NCBI GenBank assembly: GCA_016191285.1
Contig: JACPPA010000004.1
Coordinates: 78,871 to 142,870 of the forward strand
DNA length: 64,000 nt
Origin: Gammaproteobacteria bacterium
Lineage (GTDB): Bacteria > Pseudomonadota > Gammaproteobacteria > Ga0077536
Direction: 5' to 3'
This document shows, piece by piece, positions 14,264-22,533 of the stretch (position 1 is its first letter; each line of letters begins with the position of its first letter). The position numbers and the translations under genes are program-made. The notes beneath the pieces are model-generated. The model was given only the letters and a program-made list of their open reading frames with translations. It was not told the origin of the DNA and did no database searches.

Positions 14264-15451
14264 TCAATACTGGACGCGCAAGGTCCGCGCGCCGCGGACC
14301 CATAATGAGGGTAACCAGTCGGTCTCGCTAGCAACCTTCCGTATTTTTGGCATTCGCGCCAATACCGCCTCCAAGGCAATGCTGGCCATACGCTTGCCCA
14401 TGCCTGCGCCGGGACAGTAGTGCGGCCCATGCGCAAACGATAAATGGCCGTGGGCATCGCGATGGATATCGAAGCGATCCGGATCGGGAAACCGGCGTTC
14501 ATCCCGATTAGCCGAGCTGATATAGGACAGGACGTAGGCGTCTTTCGGAATCCGCGTCTGGTGCAGCGTAATATCCTGCGTCGCGGTTTGAAAGACCAGA
14601 TTTACTGGCGACCAATAGCGCAGGGTTTCTTCCACGAGATTCGCGCTCAACTCCGGCGTACCACGGACTTCTTCCATCGTTGCCGGATTTTCGCACAGTG
14701 CATTCAACGCGCTGCTGATCAAATGCGAGGGCGTTTCGGAGCCACCGAAGTGAGTCAGGATGGCGATACTCAGGACTTGAATGGAGGAGAGCACATCACC
14801 ATCCGCTTCGGCCTTGACAAGATGCGAAATAAAATCATCGGCGGGTGTCCGCCGTCGTTCTTCGATCACGCCTTCGAGATAGGTACGTAACTCAGTGACA
14901 CTGGTCCGGATCCGCGCCACCTCTGAGTCCGACAAACTGGCGCGGTTCGCCGCATTGAGCAGATCCGCGGTCCAAATCTTGAAGTTCTCGCGCTGCCGCT
15001 TATCAACGCCGATGAGTTCGGCCGTCACGCTAACCGGCACGTAGGCCGCGAAATCATTGACGAAATCGAACTCGCGTCCGCGCGCCTCGATATCGTCCAA
15101 TAAGCTATTCACGATGACGTGAATCTTGGGTTCTAGCTCCCGCATGATGGAGGGCAGAAATCCCTGACCGGCGAGTTTGCGTAACGGCGTGTGCGCGGGC
15201 GGATCCATCGCGATGATGGACGGGACTTCAGGCACGGGGTCGAGATCGCCAAACGCTTGCTTGATGAAGTCCTTGGCCGAGTAAAGCTCCGGGTGCAGGA
15301 AGGTGTTCTTGCAATCTTCGTAGCGCGTCAGCGCATAAGCACCGAGCGCCGGAATATAGTAGACCGGCGCTGCATCACGCAGGCGTCGATAGTGCGGATA
15401 GGGATTAAGCTGGACGTCGCGGCGGGTCGGATCGAAATCAACAGTGCTCAT
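14264..15451 (-). CDS. Cytochrome P450
   Basis: A 395-aa bacterial P450. The I-helix motif is G-G-S-E-T-P (about residues 236-241), with an acidic residue in the normal place. The K-helix E-x-x-R is E-E-T-L-R-Y. The haem loop is FAHGPHYCPGAGMGKR, with the Cys at about residue 349. It starts at ATG 15451 and leads the six-gene - strand run with a 66-bp gap to the next gene. It would perform the first hydroxylation of that pathway if gene order follows reaction order (inference). No ferredoxin or reductase is nearby. Of the three P450s in the window it has the most conventional oxygen-activation motif after the one at 48906. Confidence 0.92.
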   Translation of the reverse strand: MSTVDFDPTRRDVQLNPYPHYRRLRDAAPVYYIPALGAYALTRYEDCKNTFLHPELYSAKDFIKQAFGDLDPVPEVPSIIAMDPPAHTPLRKLAGQGFLPSIMRELEPKIHVIVNSLLDDIEARGREFDFVNDFAAYVPVSVTAELIGVDKRQRENFKIWTADLLNAANRASLSDSEVARIRTSVTELRTYLEGVIEERRRTPADDFISHLVKAEADGDVLSSIQVLSIAILTHFGGSETPSHLISSALNALCENPATMEEVRGTPELSANLVEETLRYWSPVNLVFQTATQDITLHQTRIPKDAYVLSYISSANRDERRFPDPDRFDIHRDAHGHLSFAHGPHYCPGAGMGKRMASIALEAVLARMPKIRKVASETDWLPSLWVRGARTLRVQY

Positions 15452-15793
15452 GGAAACCCTTTAGTTGAAAAACGTCGCAAGTGCGCGACGGCTAGTCGCG
15501 AATCCACACGTGGAGGGCGAATTCAGCTTGTCTCGATCACCGCAGAGGTCTGCGGATAATTTACGCAATTTCGCCATGGTGAACTACCACTTCGGTGCGT
15601 GCGTCGTTAGTATCGCGCGGCGGCGAGTTCGTAAACAGTGGACACGTGCTCGACGCTTTCGGACCTTCGTCGGCGATCAGCAGAAAATTGCGAATCGTCA
15701 GAAGTCACTACGCTGACTTTCAATAATTAATACTGGCTCAGAAAAGAGTCCTGTGTTAGCTTGAATCGTGAACTCGAAATTTCAACGAACACC
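15452..15793. other. 342-bp gap between divergent P450 and zinc-cluster genes
   Basis: It should carry the promoters of the - strand catabolic run and the + strand zinc-uptake cluster. I looked for a Zur-type palindrome and clear -35/-10 pairs and did not find one I could defend. Confidence 0.4.
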
Positions 15794-16138
15794 ATGCTGT
15801 TCTTGAAGCGCTTCATGCAGCGCCAAGATGCCGCGAATGCTAGGCGTGTTACACGTCCGCGTGAGCACGTTCTTATCGGCCTCATGCTGGTGGCGATCCT
15901 AGGTTTCAATCTCCTCCTGACGCCCCACGAATATGATTTAAAGCTGCATCAGTCGGGTGACCATTGTGTAACCTGTGATCTGCTGCAGGCGAACGGTCAT
16001 GGTGTCGCGCCGACACCAGCCAGTCTGCCGCTCGTGGCGACTCCGACGCAATGGTTCAATATCTTTTACACAGCCCCTTCGCTCTTTACCTGTCAAATCT
16101 ACAGCGCTCGCGCACCTCCAAGCTTCTCCCGCGTTTAA
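15794..16138 (+). CDS. Hypothetical membrane-anchored protein before the zinc-uptake genes
   Basis: A 114-aa protein from ATG at 15794; an in-frame TTG at 15761 would add 11 unremarkable residues. It has a basic N-terminus, one hydrophobic segment (VLIGLMLVAILGFNLLL, about residues 27-43), and then a segment rich in potential metal ligands: H-E-Y, L-H-Q-S-G-D-H-C-V-T-C-D-L-L and N-G-H-G. The layout resembles small uncharacterised proteins found with zinc- or copper-handling genes. Its position 78 bp before an outer-membrane protein gene and ZnuA suggests a metal-related role. No named family is recognised with confidence. Confidence 0.5.
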   Translation: MLFLKRFMQRQDAANARRVTRPREHVLIGLMLVAILGFNLLLTPHEYDLKLHQSGDHCVTCDLLQANGHGVAPTPASLPLVATPTQWFNIFYTAPSLFTCQIYSARAPPSFSRV

Positions 16139-16216
16139 GCCCTACATCGATCATGTCCGTGGCGCACGTGAAGTGCGTCGTACGCATGCGGGTAATCATG
16201 CTCGCGGAGAACGCCC

Positions 16217-17569
16217 ATGCGGAGATTATTGTGCGTGACGATCGCGTTGTTGTTGTTGTCGACCCAAATCGCGTCGATAGCAGCCACCACCGAAGCGACG
16301 GCCAACGATATCGCGGCGCTGCGGGCCGAGATATCGTCGCTCAAAGCGGACTATGCGACTCAGATAGCCCGTCTTGAAGCGCGCCTAAACCAAGCAGAAA
16401 CCGCGCTAGCATCGCAGTCGGCACCGCCATCAGGCCAAGTGTCGTCTGTTGTAGTGATGCCGACGGTTGGCACTGCTCCTCAGCGCACGACCAATGCGTT
16501 AAATCCCGATACCAGTTTGGTGCTCATCGGCACGTATGCCGCGCATTCAATCGACCCCAAGCGGTATGCAGCGCCTGGCTTTGCTTTAGCGGACGCAGCG
16601 GGGCCCGGCGTACGTGGTTTTTCGCTTGGCGAGTCTGAATTGACACTAAGCGCCAACGTCGATGATAAATTTTTCGGCGCCATGACGGCCGCGTTGAGTG
16701 TCGAAAACGGTACAACGGCGATCAGCCTTGAAGAAGCCTTCGTGCAAACGACTGCATTGCCGTATGGATTGACCTTCAAAGGCGGGCGCTTCTTTTCGCG
16801 CATCGGATATCTCAACGAGCAACATCCACATACCGACGATTTTGTCGATCGACCGTTACCGTATCGGATATTTTTGAACGGTAATCTGGGCGACGACGGC
16901 GCGCAACTGCGGTGGCTCGCACCGCTCGATCGTTTCGTCGAATTTGGCGCGGAAGCGTATCGCGGCGATTCTTTTCCGGCGCACGGCGCGCGTGGTCACG
17001 GTGCGGGCATCTATACCCTTTTTGCGCACACCGGCGATGATCTAAACGATGAATGGAGCTATCGGGTCGGTGGCTCCTATGTGCACGTGGCCGCCGCCGG
17101 GCGCGCCACCGGTGCACTGCCAGATATTTTTGACGGCACGAGTGAGCTCGCGATCGCCGACGTCATTTTTAAGTGGGCGCCGAATGGCAATCCAGCCGAG
17201 CGCAATTTGAAATTGCAGGCGGAGTATCTGCGACGCTGGGAATCAGGTTTATTTAACAGCGCTGATTACGCCGGAACTCAAGATGGTTTCTATCTACAGA
17301 CGGTGTATCAGTTTCAGCGCCGCTGGCAAATAGGCGCTCGTTACGATCGGTTATTCGCCGACAATACCGGCGCCAATATCGGGGGAACAGTCCTCGACAC
17401 TCGCGATCACGATCCTTCGCGAGTGTCGCTTCTTCTCGAATTTGATAATAGCGAATTCAGTCGGTTGCGCCTGCAGTACAACCGCGACCAATCCAATCGC
17501 TCAACCGATCATCAACTTTTTCTTAACTATATCTACAGCCTGGGCGCCCATGGCGCACATCAGTTTTAG
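16217..17569 (+). CDS. Outer-membrane beta-barrel protein of the zinc-uptake cluster
   Basis: A 450-aa protein: signal peptide (MRRLLCVTIALLLLSTQIAS), then a short coiled coil (DIAALRAEISSLKADYATQ and on, about residues 31-66), then a long beta-rich domain of alternating amphipathic strands ending in Phe, as outer-membrane porins do. The coiled-coil-plus-barrel plan resembles trimeric porins of the phosphate/metal-selective type. GGAG lies about 9 nt before the ATG. It is 8 bp upstream of the ZnuA gene and so very probably transcribed with it; I infer a route for zinc or a zinc complex through the outer membrane. No TonB box or plug domain is seen. Confidence 0.7.
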   Translation: MRRLLCVTIALLLLSTQIASIAATTEATANDIAALRAEISSLKADYATQIARLEARLNQAETALASQSAPPSGQVSSVVVMPTVGTAPQRTTNALNPDTSLVLIGTYAAHSIDPKRYAAPGFALADAAGPGVRGFSLGESELTLSANVDDKFFGAMTAALSVENGTTAISLEEAFVQTTALPYGLTFKGGRFFSRIGYLNEQHPHTDDFVDRPLPYRIFLNGNLGDDGAQLRWLAPLDRFVEFGAEAYRGDSFPAHGARGHGAGIYTLFAHTGDDLNDEWSYRVGGSYVHVAAAGRATGALPDIFDGTSELAIADVIFKWAPNGNPAERNLKLQAEYLRRWESGLFNSADYAGTQDGFYLQTVYQFQRRWQIGARYDRLFADNTGANIGGTVLDTRDHDPSRVSLLLEFDNSEFSRLRLQYNRDQSNRSTDHQLFLNYIYSLGAHGAHQF

Positions 17570-17577
17570 GAGACGTC

Positions 17578-18498
17578 ATGACAAGCATTAAGAAGACTCT
17601 CGCGGCATTAACGATTTGCTGCGCCGTTATTACCGATGTCATGGCTGAAGTACATATTTTTGCTTGCGAGCCAGAATGGGCGGCGCTCGCCAAAGAACTC
17701 GTTGGCGATACCGCCGAGGTCTATAGCGCTACGACCGCGCTACAAGATCCCCATCAAATTCAAGCGCGCCCGAGTCTGATCGCGCATGCGCGGAATGCCG
17801 ACCTAATGATTTGTTCTGGCGCCGAGCTTGAAACGGGATGGCTGCCGCAAGTACAGAGGCAGGCTGGCAACGCCAAAATTCAGGCCAATGGCCCAGGCTA
17901 CTTTGAGGCCTCGTCGGTCGTGCCGCGCCTCGAAGTGCCGGCGACGGTCGATCGTTCACAGGGTGATGTTCACGCCGGCGGTAACCCGCACATTCAAACA
18001 AATCCACATAACATCGCGCTCGTCGCGGCCGCGCTGTCGGCGCGACTAAGTCAAATCGATCCGGCGCATGCCGCGCAATACCACAGCCGTTACGAAGATT
18101 TTCAACAACGCTGGCAAGCCGCGATCGTGCGTTGGGAACAAGCACTAGGGCTGGTGCGTGGCAAAGCCGTGGTGACCCACCACAAATACTGGGTCTATTT
18201 GCTAACTTGGTTGGATTTGCATGAGGTAGCGACACTAGAACCCAAACCCGGCGTGCCGGCCAATGTGGCCCATCTCGCGGAGGTGTTAGCGCTCGTCAAG
18301 CAACAACCGGTGCTCGCCATCCTGCGCACGCCCTATGACCCGCCGCAACCGTCGGCGTGGCTCGCCGAAAGAACTAATCTTTCGGCGGTCGTCTTGCCAG
18401 GGACCGTCGGTGGTTTGCCGGGTACAGACGATCTTTTCGGTTTATTCGATCAGACCGTGAAAATTCTATTGCAGCTATCGAACGGAACTTCGTCATGA
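17578..18498 (+). CDS. Zinc/manganese ABC transporter substrate-binding protein (ZnuA-like)
   Basis: A 306-aa cluster-9 periplasmic metal-binding protein. A signal peptide ends near VMA-E (about residue 23). The metal ligands expected of the family are seen: His in Q-D-P-H-Q-I (about 59), His in H-A-G-G-N-P-H-I (about 134-141) and V-T-H-H-K-Y-W (about 199-205), with late acidic residues in G-T-D-D. The His-rich loop of enterobacterial ZnuA is short. It delivers metal to the permease encoded by the next gene, which it overlaps by 4 bp. Zinc is more likely than manganese from the family subgroup, but this is not certain. Confidence 0.85.
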   Translation: MTSIKKTLAALTICCAVITDVMAEVHIFACEPEWAALAKELVGDTAEVYSATTALQDPHQIQARPSLIAHARNADLMICSGAELETGWLPQVQRQAGNAKIQANGPGYFEASSVVPRLEVPATVDRSQGDVHAGGNPHIQTNPHNIALVAAALSARLSQIDPAHAAQYHSRYEDFQQRWQAAIVRWEQALGLVRGKAVVTHHKYWVYLLTWLDLHEVATLEPKPGVPANVAHLAEVLALVKQQPVLAILRTPYDPPQPSAWLAERTNLSAVVLPGTVGGLPGTDDLFGLFDQTVKILLQLSNGTSS

Positions 18499-19286
18499 TC
18501 CTGACGCAGTTCGACTGGGGTTTGCTGCGAGCCCCTTTTGCGGCAGGTTTAATTGTTTTGGCGACGCATGTGGTGTTCGGGCGCGAGGTCCTGGCGCGCG
18601 GGATCATTTTTATTGATTTAACCATCGCGCAAATTGCAGCCCTTGGAGTGGTCGTCGCTGAATTATTCAGCACGACCCTCAATGATTGGCAAATTCAATT
18701 GGCGGGCGGCGTTGCCGCGCTTGCCGCCTCTGGACTCCTGGTGGTGACTGAAAAGCACTGGCCTCGGCTGCAAGAAGCGTTGATCGGCTGTCTGTACGTC
18801 GTGGCGGCCAGCGCGGCGATTCTACTATTGGCCAACAATCCTCATGGTGCTGAACATTTTGCGCAATTGCTCGCCGGTCAGATTTTGTGGGTGACTTCGG
18901 ATCGCTTACTGCCGATCGGAGTGCTCTCCATTGCAATTCTGTTCACGTGGATTTTTATCGCGAAAGGACAGCGCGCCTATTTTTATCCGTTGTTCGCGCT
19001 CACGGTTACTGCCTCGGTCCAACTCGTTGGGGTGTATTTGGTATTCGCGAGTCTAATTTTGCCCGCACTCGCCGCGCATGGCCTGAAGAAGTTCACGGGG
19101 CATTGCGTCGGCTACGGGGTCGGAATTGTCGGATACGTTGGTGGGCTGGCACTGTCCGTACCCACTGATCTCCCGAGTGGACCATTGATTGTCTGTGCCC
19201 TGGCCGTGACTGCATTAATAGCGGCGGTGCTTCGTCGAAGCACCGAATTTAACTCTCTCAGAAGAGATAAGTTAAGCTGCCGGTGA
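18495..19286 (+). CDS. Metal ABC transporter permease (ZnuB-like)
   Basis: A 263-aa integral membrane protein with about eight hydrophobic segments, of the ABC-3 family. It contains the conserved start F-A-A-G-L-I-V-L-A-T-H-V-V-F-G-R-E and the loop R-G-I-I-F-I-D-L-T-I-A-Q-I-A-A-L-G, which contacts the ATPase. It overlaps the ZnuA-like gene by 4 bp. No ATP-binding subunit gene is in the cluster, so the ATPase must be encoded elsewhere. The gene ends 29 bp inside the 3' end of the convergent barrel-protein gene. Confidence 0.85.
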   Translation: MILTQFDWGLLRAPFAAGLIVLATHVVFGREVLARGIIFIDLTIAQIAALGVVVAELFSTTLNDWQIQLAGGVAALAASGLLVVTEKHWPRLQEALIGCLYVVAASAAILLLANNPHGAEHFAQLLAGQILWVTSDRLLPIGVLSIAILFTWIFIAKGQRAYFYPLFALTVTASVQLVGVYLVFASLILPALAAHGLKKFTGHCVGYGVGIVGYVGGLALSVPTDLPSGPLIVCALAVTALIAAVLRRSTEFNSLRRDKLSCR

Positions 19287-20217
19287 CTTTGTAATCTTCA
19301 CCGAGCTGGGTGCCATTGAGATCGTGAAAGATCGCGGCTTGGTAGGTTGTCTCGAATATCCACTTTTTCCCGATGATGGCCTGCAACCCTGGCGTTATAT
19401 AAAGCACATGACCGCCGCTGTCGAAAACTAGAACCCCCTCCTCGTGTTCATGGCCGCGGCATTCACCGTTTACGCCTAGGGAAATAAACCAGCGCATCGA
19501 CGAATTATTCAACACTGTTGGCAGCACGCGATATTTCGCGGTTATATCGTAGTTCAAGGAGTCGCCGAATTGATGCGGGGTGGCGCCGAACTCTCCCTCG
19601 GTGGTGATCGAGGCCAGGACATTCGCCGCGAGGCTAAATCGATCGATTGCGTGACTGGCGGATAGGCCCATGAGGATGTCGGTTGAACCGGTACCAAGCT
19701 GGATATGTGCGTCGAGGAACCCGCCATTATCATCCCGCCCCTCGGTGCTCCCAGACGGCAGCTTAACGCCCAAGGTCGCCGCTACCAACGTGGTCGAGGT
19801 TAACGCGTGATGGCGCAGGAACGTATAACGCCCGAACGCGGCGATATCACCCGCTCCATCGTCCCCTCCCCGTGCCGTATCGAGAGCGACATTGCCCTCC
19901 GCGCCCGTACTTACGCCGCCATCGCCGTGCGTGCTGCGCACGGGAACATTCAACATCAACAGAAAATCTTCGCTGACGCCATAAAATCCGGAAATTTCCG
20001 TGGTCCAGAATTCTTCTCGCGCGTTAGGATTCGTCACTTCGTCCGTGCCCTGATACACCGAGCCTAGAACACTGTACCTTTCGTTTACTCGCAATCCCGC
20101 ACCACTGAGCGACTGCAATGGCGAGATCCCTTGCGAGATTAAACAAAAGTCGCAACCGAAGGCAGAGGAGATCGCGGTGGCGCAGACCAAACCGAGGGTA
20201 CAGGAGCGAATGTGCAT
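19258..20217 (-). CDS. Outer-membrane beta-barrel protein with N-terminal CxxC
   Basis: A 319-aa exported protein: signal peptide (MHIRSCTLGLVCATAISSAF) followed at the mature end by G-C-D-F-C-L-I-S-Q-G, a C-x-x-C motif. The rest is a set of long amphipathic beta strands separated by glycine/aspartate loops, ending in L-T-Y-L-F. This is the layout of a MetA-pathway/transporter-like barrel found beside metal-uptake genes. A cysteine- and His-containing loop (G-E-C-R-G-H-E-H-E-E-G) lies near residue 250 and could bind metal. It is transcribed convergently with the ZnuB-like gene, with a 29-bp overlap of coding ends. The function is inferred only from neighbours. Confidence 0.6.
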   Translation of the reverse strand: MHIRSCTLGLVCATAISSAFGCDFCLISQGISPLQSLSGAGLRVNERYSVLGSVYQGTDEVTNPNAREEFWTTEISGFYGVSEDFLLMLNVPVRSTHGDGGVSTGAEGNVALDTARGGDDGAGDIAAFGRYTFLRHHALTSTTLVAATLGVKLPSGSTEGRDDNGGFLDAHIQLGTGSTDILMGLSASHAIDRFSLAANVLASITTEGEFGATPHQFGDSLNYDITAKYRVLPTVLNNSSMRWFISLGVNGECRGHEHEEGVLVFDSGGHVLYITPGLQAIIGKKWIFETTYQAAIFHDLNGTQLGEDYKVTGSLTYLF

Positions 20218-20330
20218 GTCGCGTTAGACCTAAGCGGGAAGGATCGCGCGATTGTAGGGAGAATTCTCGATGACTGGGATGCGACAAATTGTCGCAGCAG
20301 ACCGTGGCCCGATTACTCTAAAATTGCAGG

Positions 20331-21569
20331 ATGACGACGATCGCGCCAAGCCTATTACGTACTCTGACGGTCCTGCGTTGGATCGCCGTGCTCGGGCAAG
20401 CGGGTACCGTTTTCGTGGTGATACACACCTTGAATATCCCATTAGATCCGGCGCCGCTATGGCTGGGGATCGGTGCATTGGCGCTGTTTAACGTGTGGGC
20501 AATGCGCCGCGCGACCCGCGTGCGGCAGCTGTATCCCCTCGAAGTCATCGGGCACCTCGCGGTCGATGTACTGATCCTCGCATGGTTGGTAGCCAACGCG
20601 GGAGGCGTGATGAACCCCTTCGGTTCGCTCTTCCTGTTGCCCATCGCGTTGGTTACCGTCGCGCTACCACCTTTCTGGGTGGGCGTGACGACCGCCCTCT
20701 GTGGCCTCGGTTATGCGGCTTCGACGCTGCTCGGGCCTCGTCTTCCGCACCTCCATGGCGGGCTCAGTGACGCGTTCGATCTGCACCTGCTCGGCATGAC
20801 CGCCAACTTCATCGTGTCGACGCTGGTAGTTGCCTGCTTCGGCACCTGGTTGACGCAGACGCTGCGCCAGCGCGAAAAGGAATTGGCGGATATGAAGGAA
20901 CGGTTCACGCGTGACGAAGGAATCCTCGCGCTCGCCACTCACGCGGCGGCGGTCGCGCATGAATTGAACACCCCCATCGCGACCCTGACCTTGATGCTAG
21001 AGGACCAGTTGGATCAACGCGGCACGGCGGATCCGATGCGTGAAGATCTCGAGCTGATGCGAACCTTGGTTAATGCCTGTCGCGATCGCGTTCGAGATCT
21101 CGCCGCGCCCGCGAGTGGCGATGAGTGCAAGTCGCGGACAGTGACGACGGAACTTGACCGCGTGATCGAACGGTGGTGCTTGCTGCGCCCCGAAATAAAG
21201 CTAAACCGGCGCGCGCTGCTCGCGCCGGACGCGGTCGGCACAATCGATGTCGGCATCGGACATCTCCTGCAAGCATTGCTTAACAATGCGGCGGATGCCA
21301 GCGCCCGTGAGGGCTCGCCGCAGATCGATCTGGATTTGCAGATTGTTAACCGCAATTTGATTGGCGCGGTGCGTGATTATGGCGGCCGATTCAATCAGAG
21401 TGCCAGCCGCTTACCGCGGACGTTGTTTCAGTCCACGAAGCCCGGTGGCCTGGGTCTCGGGCTTGTCCTCTCGCACGCGACCGTGGAGCGACTGGGCGGT
21501 GAACTGTCGATCGCAGCGGCAGAGGACCGTGGTGTCGTGGTTCGCTTCTCATTACCACTCACCCAATAG
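20331..21569 (+). CDS. regB: Redox sensor histidine kinase RegB/PrrB-like
   Basis: A 412-aa membrane histidine kinase. Residues 1-175 form six hydrophobic helices with the quinone-binding-type loop N-A-G-G-V-M-N-P-F (usually GGXXNPF, a RegB hallmark). The H-box is A-A-V-A-H-E-L-N-T-P-I-A. A Cys follows in L-V-N-A-C-R-D-R-V, where RegB carries its redox-active Cys. ATP-binding boxes are N-N-A-A-D-A-S and G-G-L-G-L-G-L-V-L-S. RegB senses the quinone-pool or oxygen state and phosphorylates RegA. The regA-like gene begins 11 bp downstream. Likely targets are respiratory and carbon- or formate-metabolism genes (inference). Confidence 0.9.
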   Translation: MTTIAPSLLRTLTVLRWIAVLGQAGTVFVVIHTLNIPLDPAPLWLGIGALALFNVWAMRRATRVRQLYPLEVIGHLAVDVLILAWLVANAGGVMNPFGSLFLLPIALVTVALPPFWVGVTTALCGLGYAASTLLGPRLPHLHGGLSDAFDLHLLGMTANFIVSTLVVACFGTWLTQTLRQREKELADMKERFTRDEGILALATHAAAVAHELNTPIATLTLMLEDQLDQRGTADPMREDLELMRTLVNACRDRVRDLAAPASGDECKSRTVTTELDRVIERWCLLRPEIKLNRRALLAPDAVGTIDVGIGHLLQALLNNAADASAREGSPQIDLDLQIVNRNLIGAVRDYGGRFNQSASRLPRTLFQSTKPGGLGLGLVLSHATVERLGGELSIAAAEDRGVVVRFSLPLTQ

Positions 21570-21580
21570 GCGCACTGAGC

Positions 21581-22117
21581 ATGAAGGGATTGTTAGTCGA
21601 TGATGACCCCGTGTACTCGCGCGTCTTGGCGAACTCGCTTGCGCGCCGCGGCTACGACATCGAACTCGCGCACGATGGTGCCTCGGCGCTGGCGTGTGCG
21701 CGACGCGCGCTGCCGGACTTTGTGTTACTCGATCTGAGGCTCGTCGGCGAATCAGGGTTGGAATTAATTGCGCCGTTGCGCGAAATGCGCGCTGACGTGC
21801 AGATTGTGCTGGTGACAGGGTATGCGAGCATCGCGACCGCGGTCGAAGCGATGAAACGCGGAGCGGACAATTACCTCGCTAAGCCGGTTACCTGTGAAGC
21901 ACTAATTCGAGTGTTAAATTCACAGGACAGTGGCCACCGCGACGTCGCGACAATGCTGCCATTATCGCGTCTAGAATGGGAACACATTCAGCAGGCACTG
22001 CTGGAGTGCGACGGAAATATTTCCGCAGCGGCGCGACTGTTAGGCATGCACCGACGTTCGTTGCAGCGCAAGCTCGCGCAACGTCCGAGTGCCGTACGTC
22101 GAGTCGGTGCCGATTAA
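21581..22117 (+). CDS. regA: Response regulator RegA/PrrA-like
   Basis: A 178-aa response regulator. The receiver has the acidic pocket D-D-D (7-9), the phosphoacceptor Asp in L-L-D-L-R-L (about 50), V-T-G-Y-A-S and the K-P-V Lys (about 102). After a short linker, a Fis-type helix-turn-helix forms the C-terminus (G-N-I-S-A-A-A-R-L-L-G-M-H-R-R-S-L-Q-R-K-L), which is the near-invariant RegA/ActR/PrrA DNA-binding motif. It follows regB by 11 bp. Confidence 0.92.
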   Translation: MKGLLVDDDPVYSRVLANSLARRGYDIELAHDGASALACARRALPDFVLLDLRLVGESGLELIAPLREMRADVQIVLVTGYASIATAVEAMKRGADNYLAKPVTCEALIRVLNSQDSGHRDVATMLPLSRLEWEHIQQALLECDGNISAAARLLGMHRRSLQRKLAQRPSAVRRVGAD

Positions 22118-22278
22118 ATTTTACGGTTAACGCGTATTCGCGTGAATCAAGCTTTACGCTGCCATGGAAGACGATGCTTCCGCATTACCACTTCTGGCTT
22201 TTTTGAAACGCGAGACGACCATTACCAATGACCTGGGATCGTTCCAATAAGGGTCGACTGCCGCAATGAATTCGTGAT

Positions 22279-22527
22279 TTAACCACCGCCAATCAAGGGC
22301 AGGAAATGCACTTCACTATGCTGCGTAATAGGTTCCAGCAGCGGCTCTTGGAAAATCACGCCGTCAATGGCGACGGCGGTGCGCACGCTCACCGCCGCGG
22401 CCAGGCCTGGGAAACGTCGCTCGAGCGCGTCGATCAGGGCGCGATAGTCGGCCGCCTCAATCGTTACCGTGGTCTGCCCACCGGCGTAGCGGCGGGCCAG
22501 CTCGCCCTGCAGAACCACCGTGGCCAC
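22279..22527 (-). CDS. MoaD/ThiS-like sulfur-carrier protein
   Basis: An 82-aa ubiquitin-like protein ending in G-G-G after F-L-P-L-I. The C-terminal Gly-Gly, the size and the beta-grasp pattern are those of MoaD/ThiS sulfur carriers. It lies 6 bp after the molybdenum hydroxylase large-subunit gene in the same direction, so a dedicated role in supplying or sulfurating the molybdopterin cofactor of that enzyme is plausible. MoaD or a diverged relative cannot be separated by eye. Confidence 0.75.
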   Translation of the reverse strand: MATVVLQGELARRYAGGQTTVTIEAADYRALIDALERRFPGLAAAVSVRTAVAIDGVIFQEPLLEPITQHSEVHFLPLIGGG

Positions 22528-22533
22528 GTGTCC

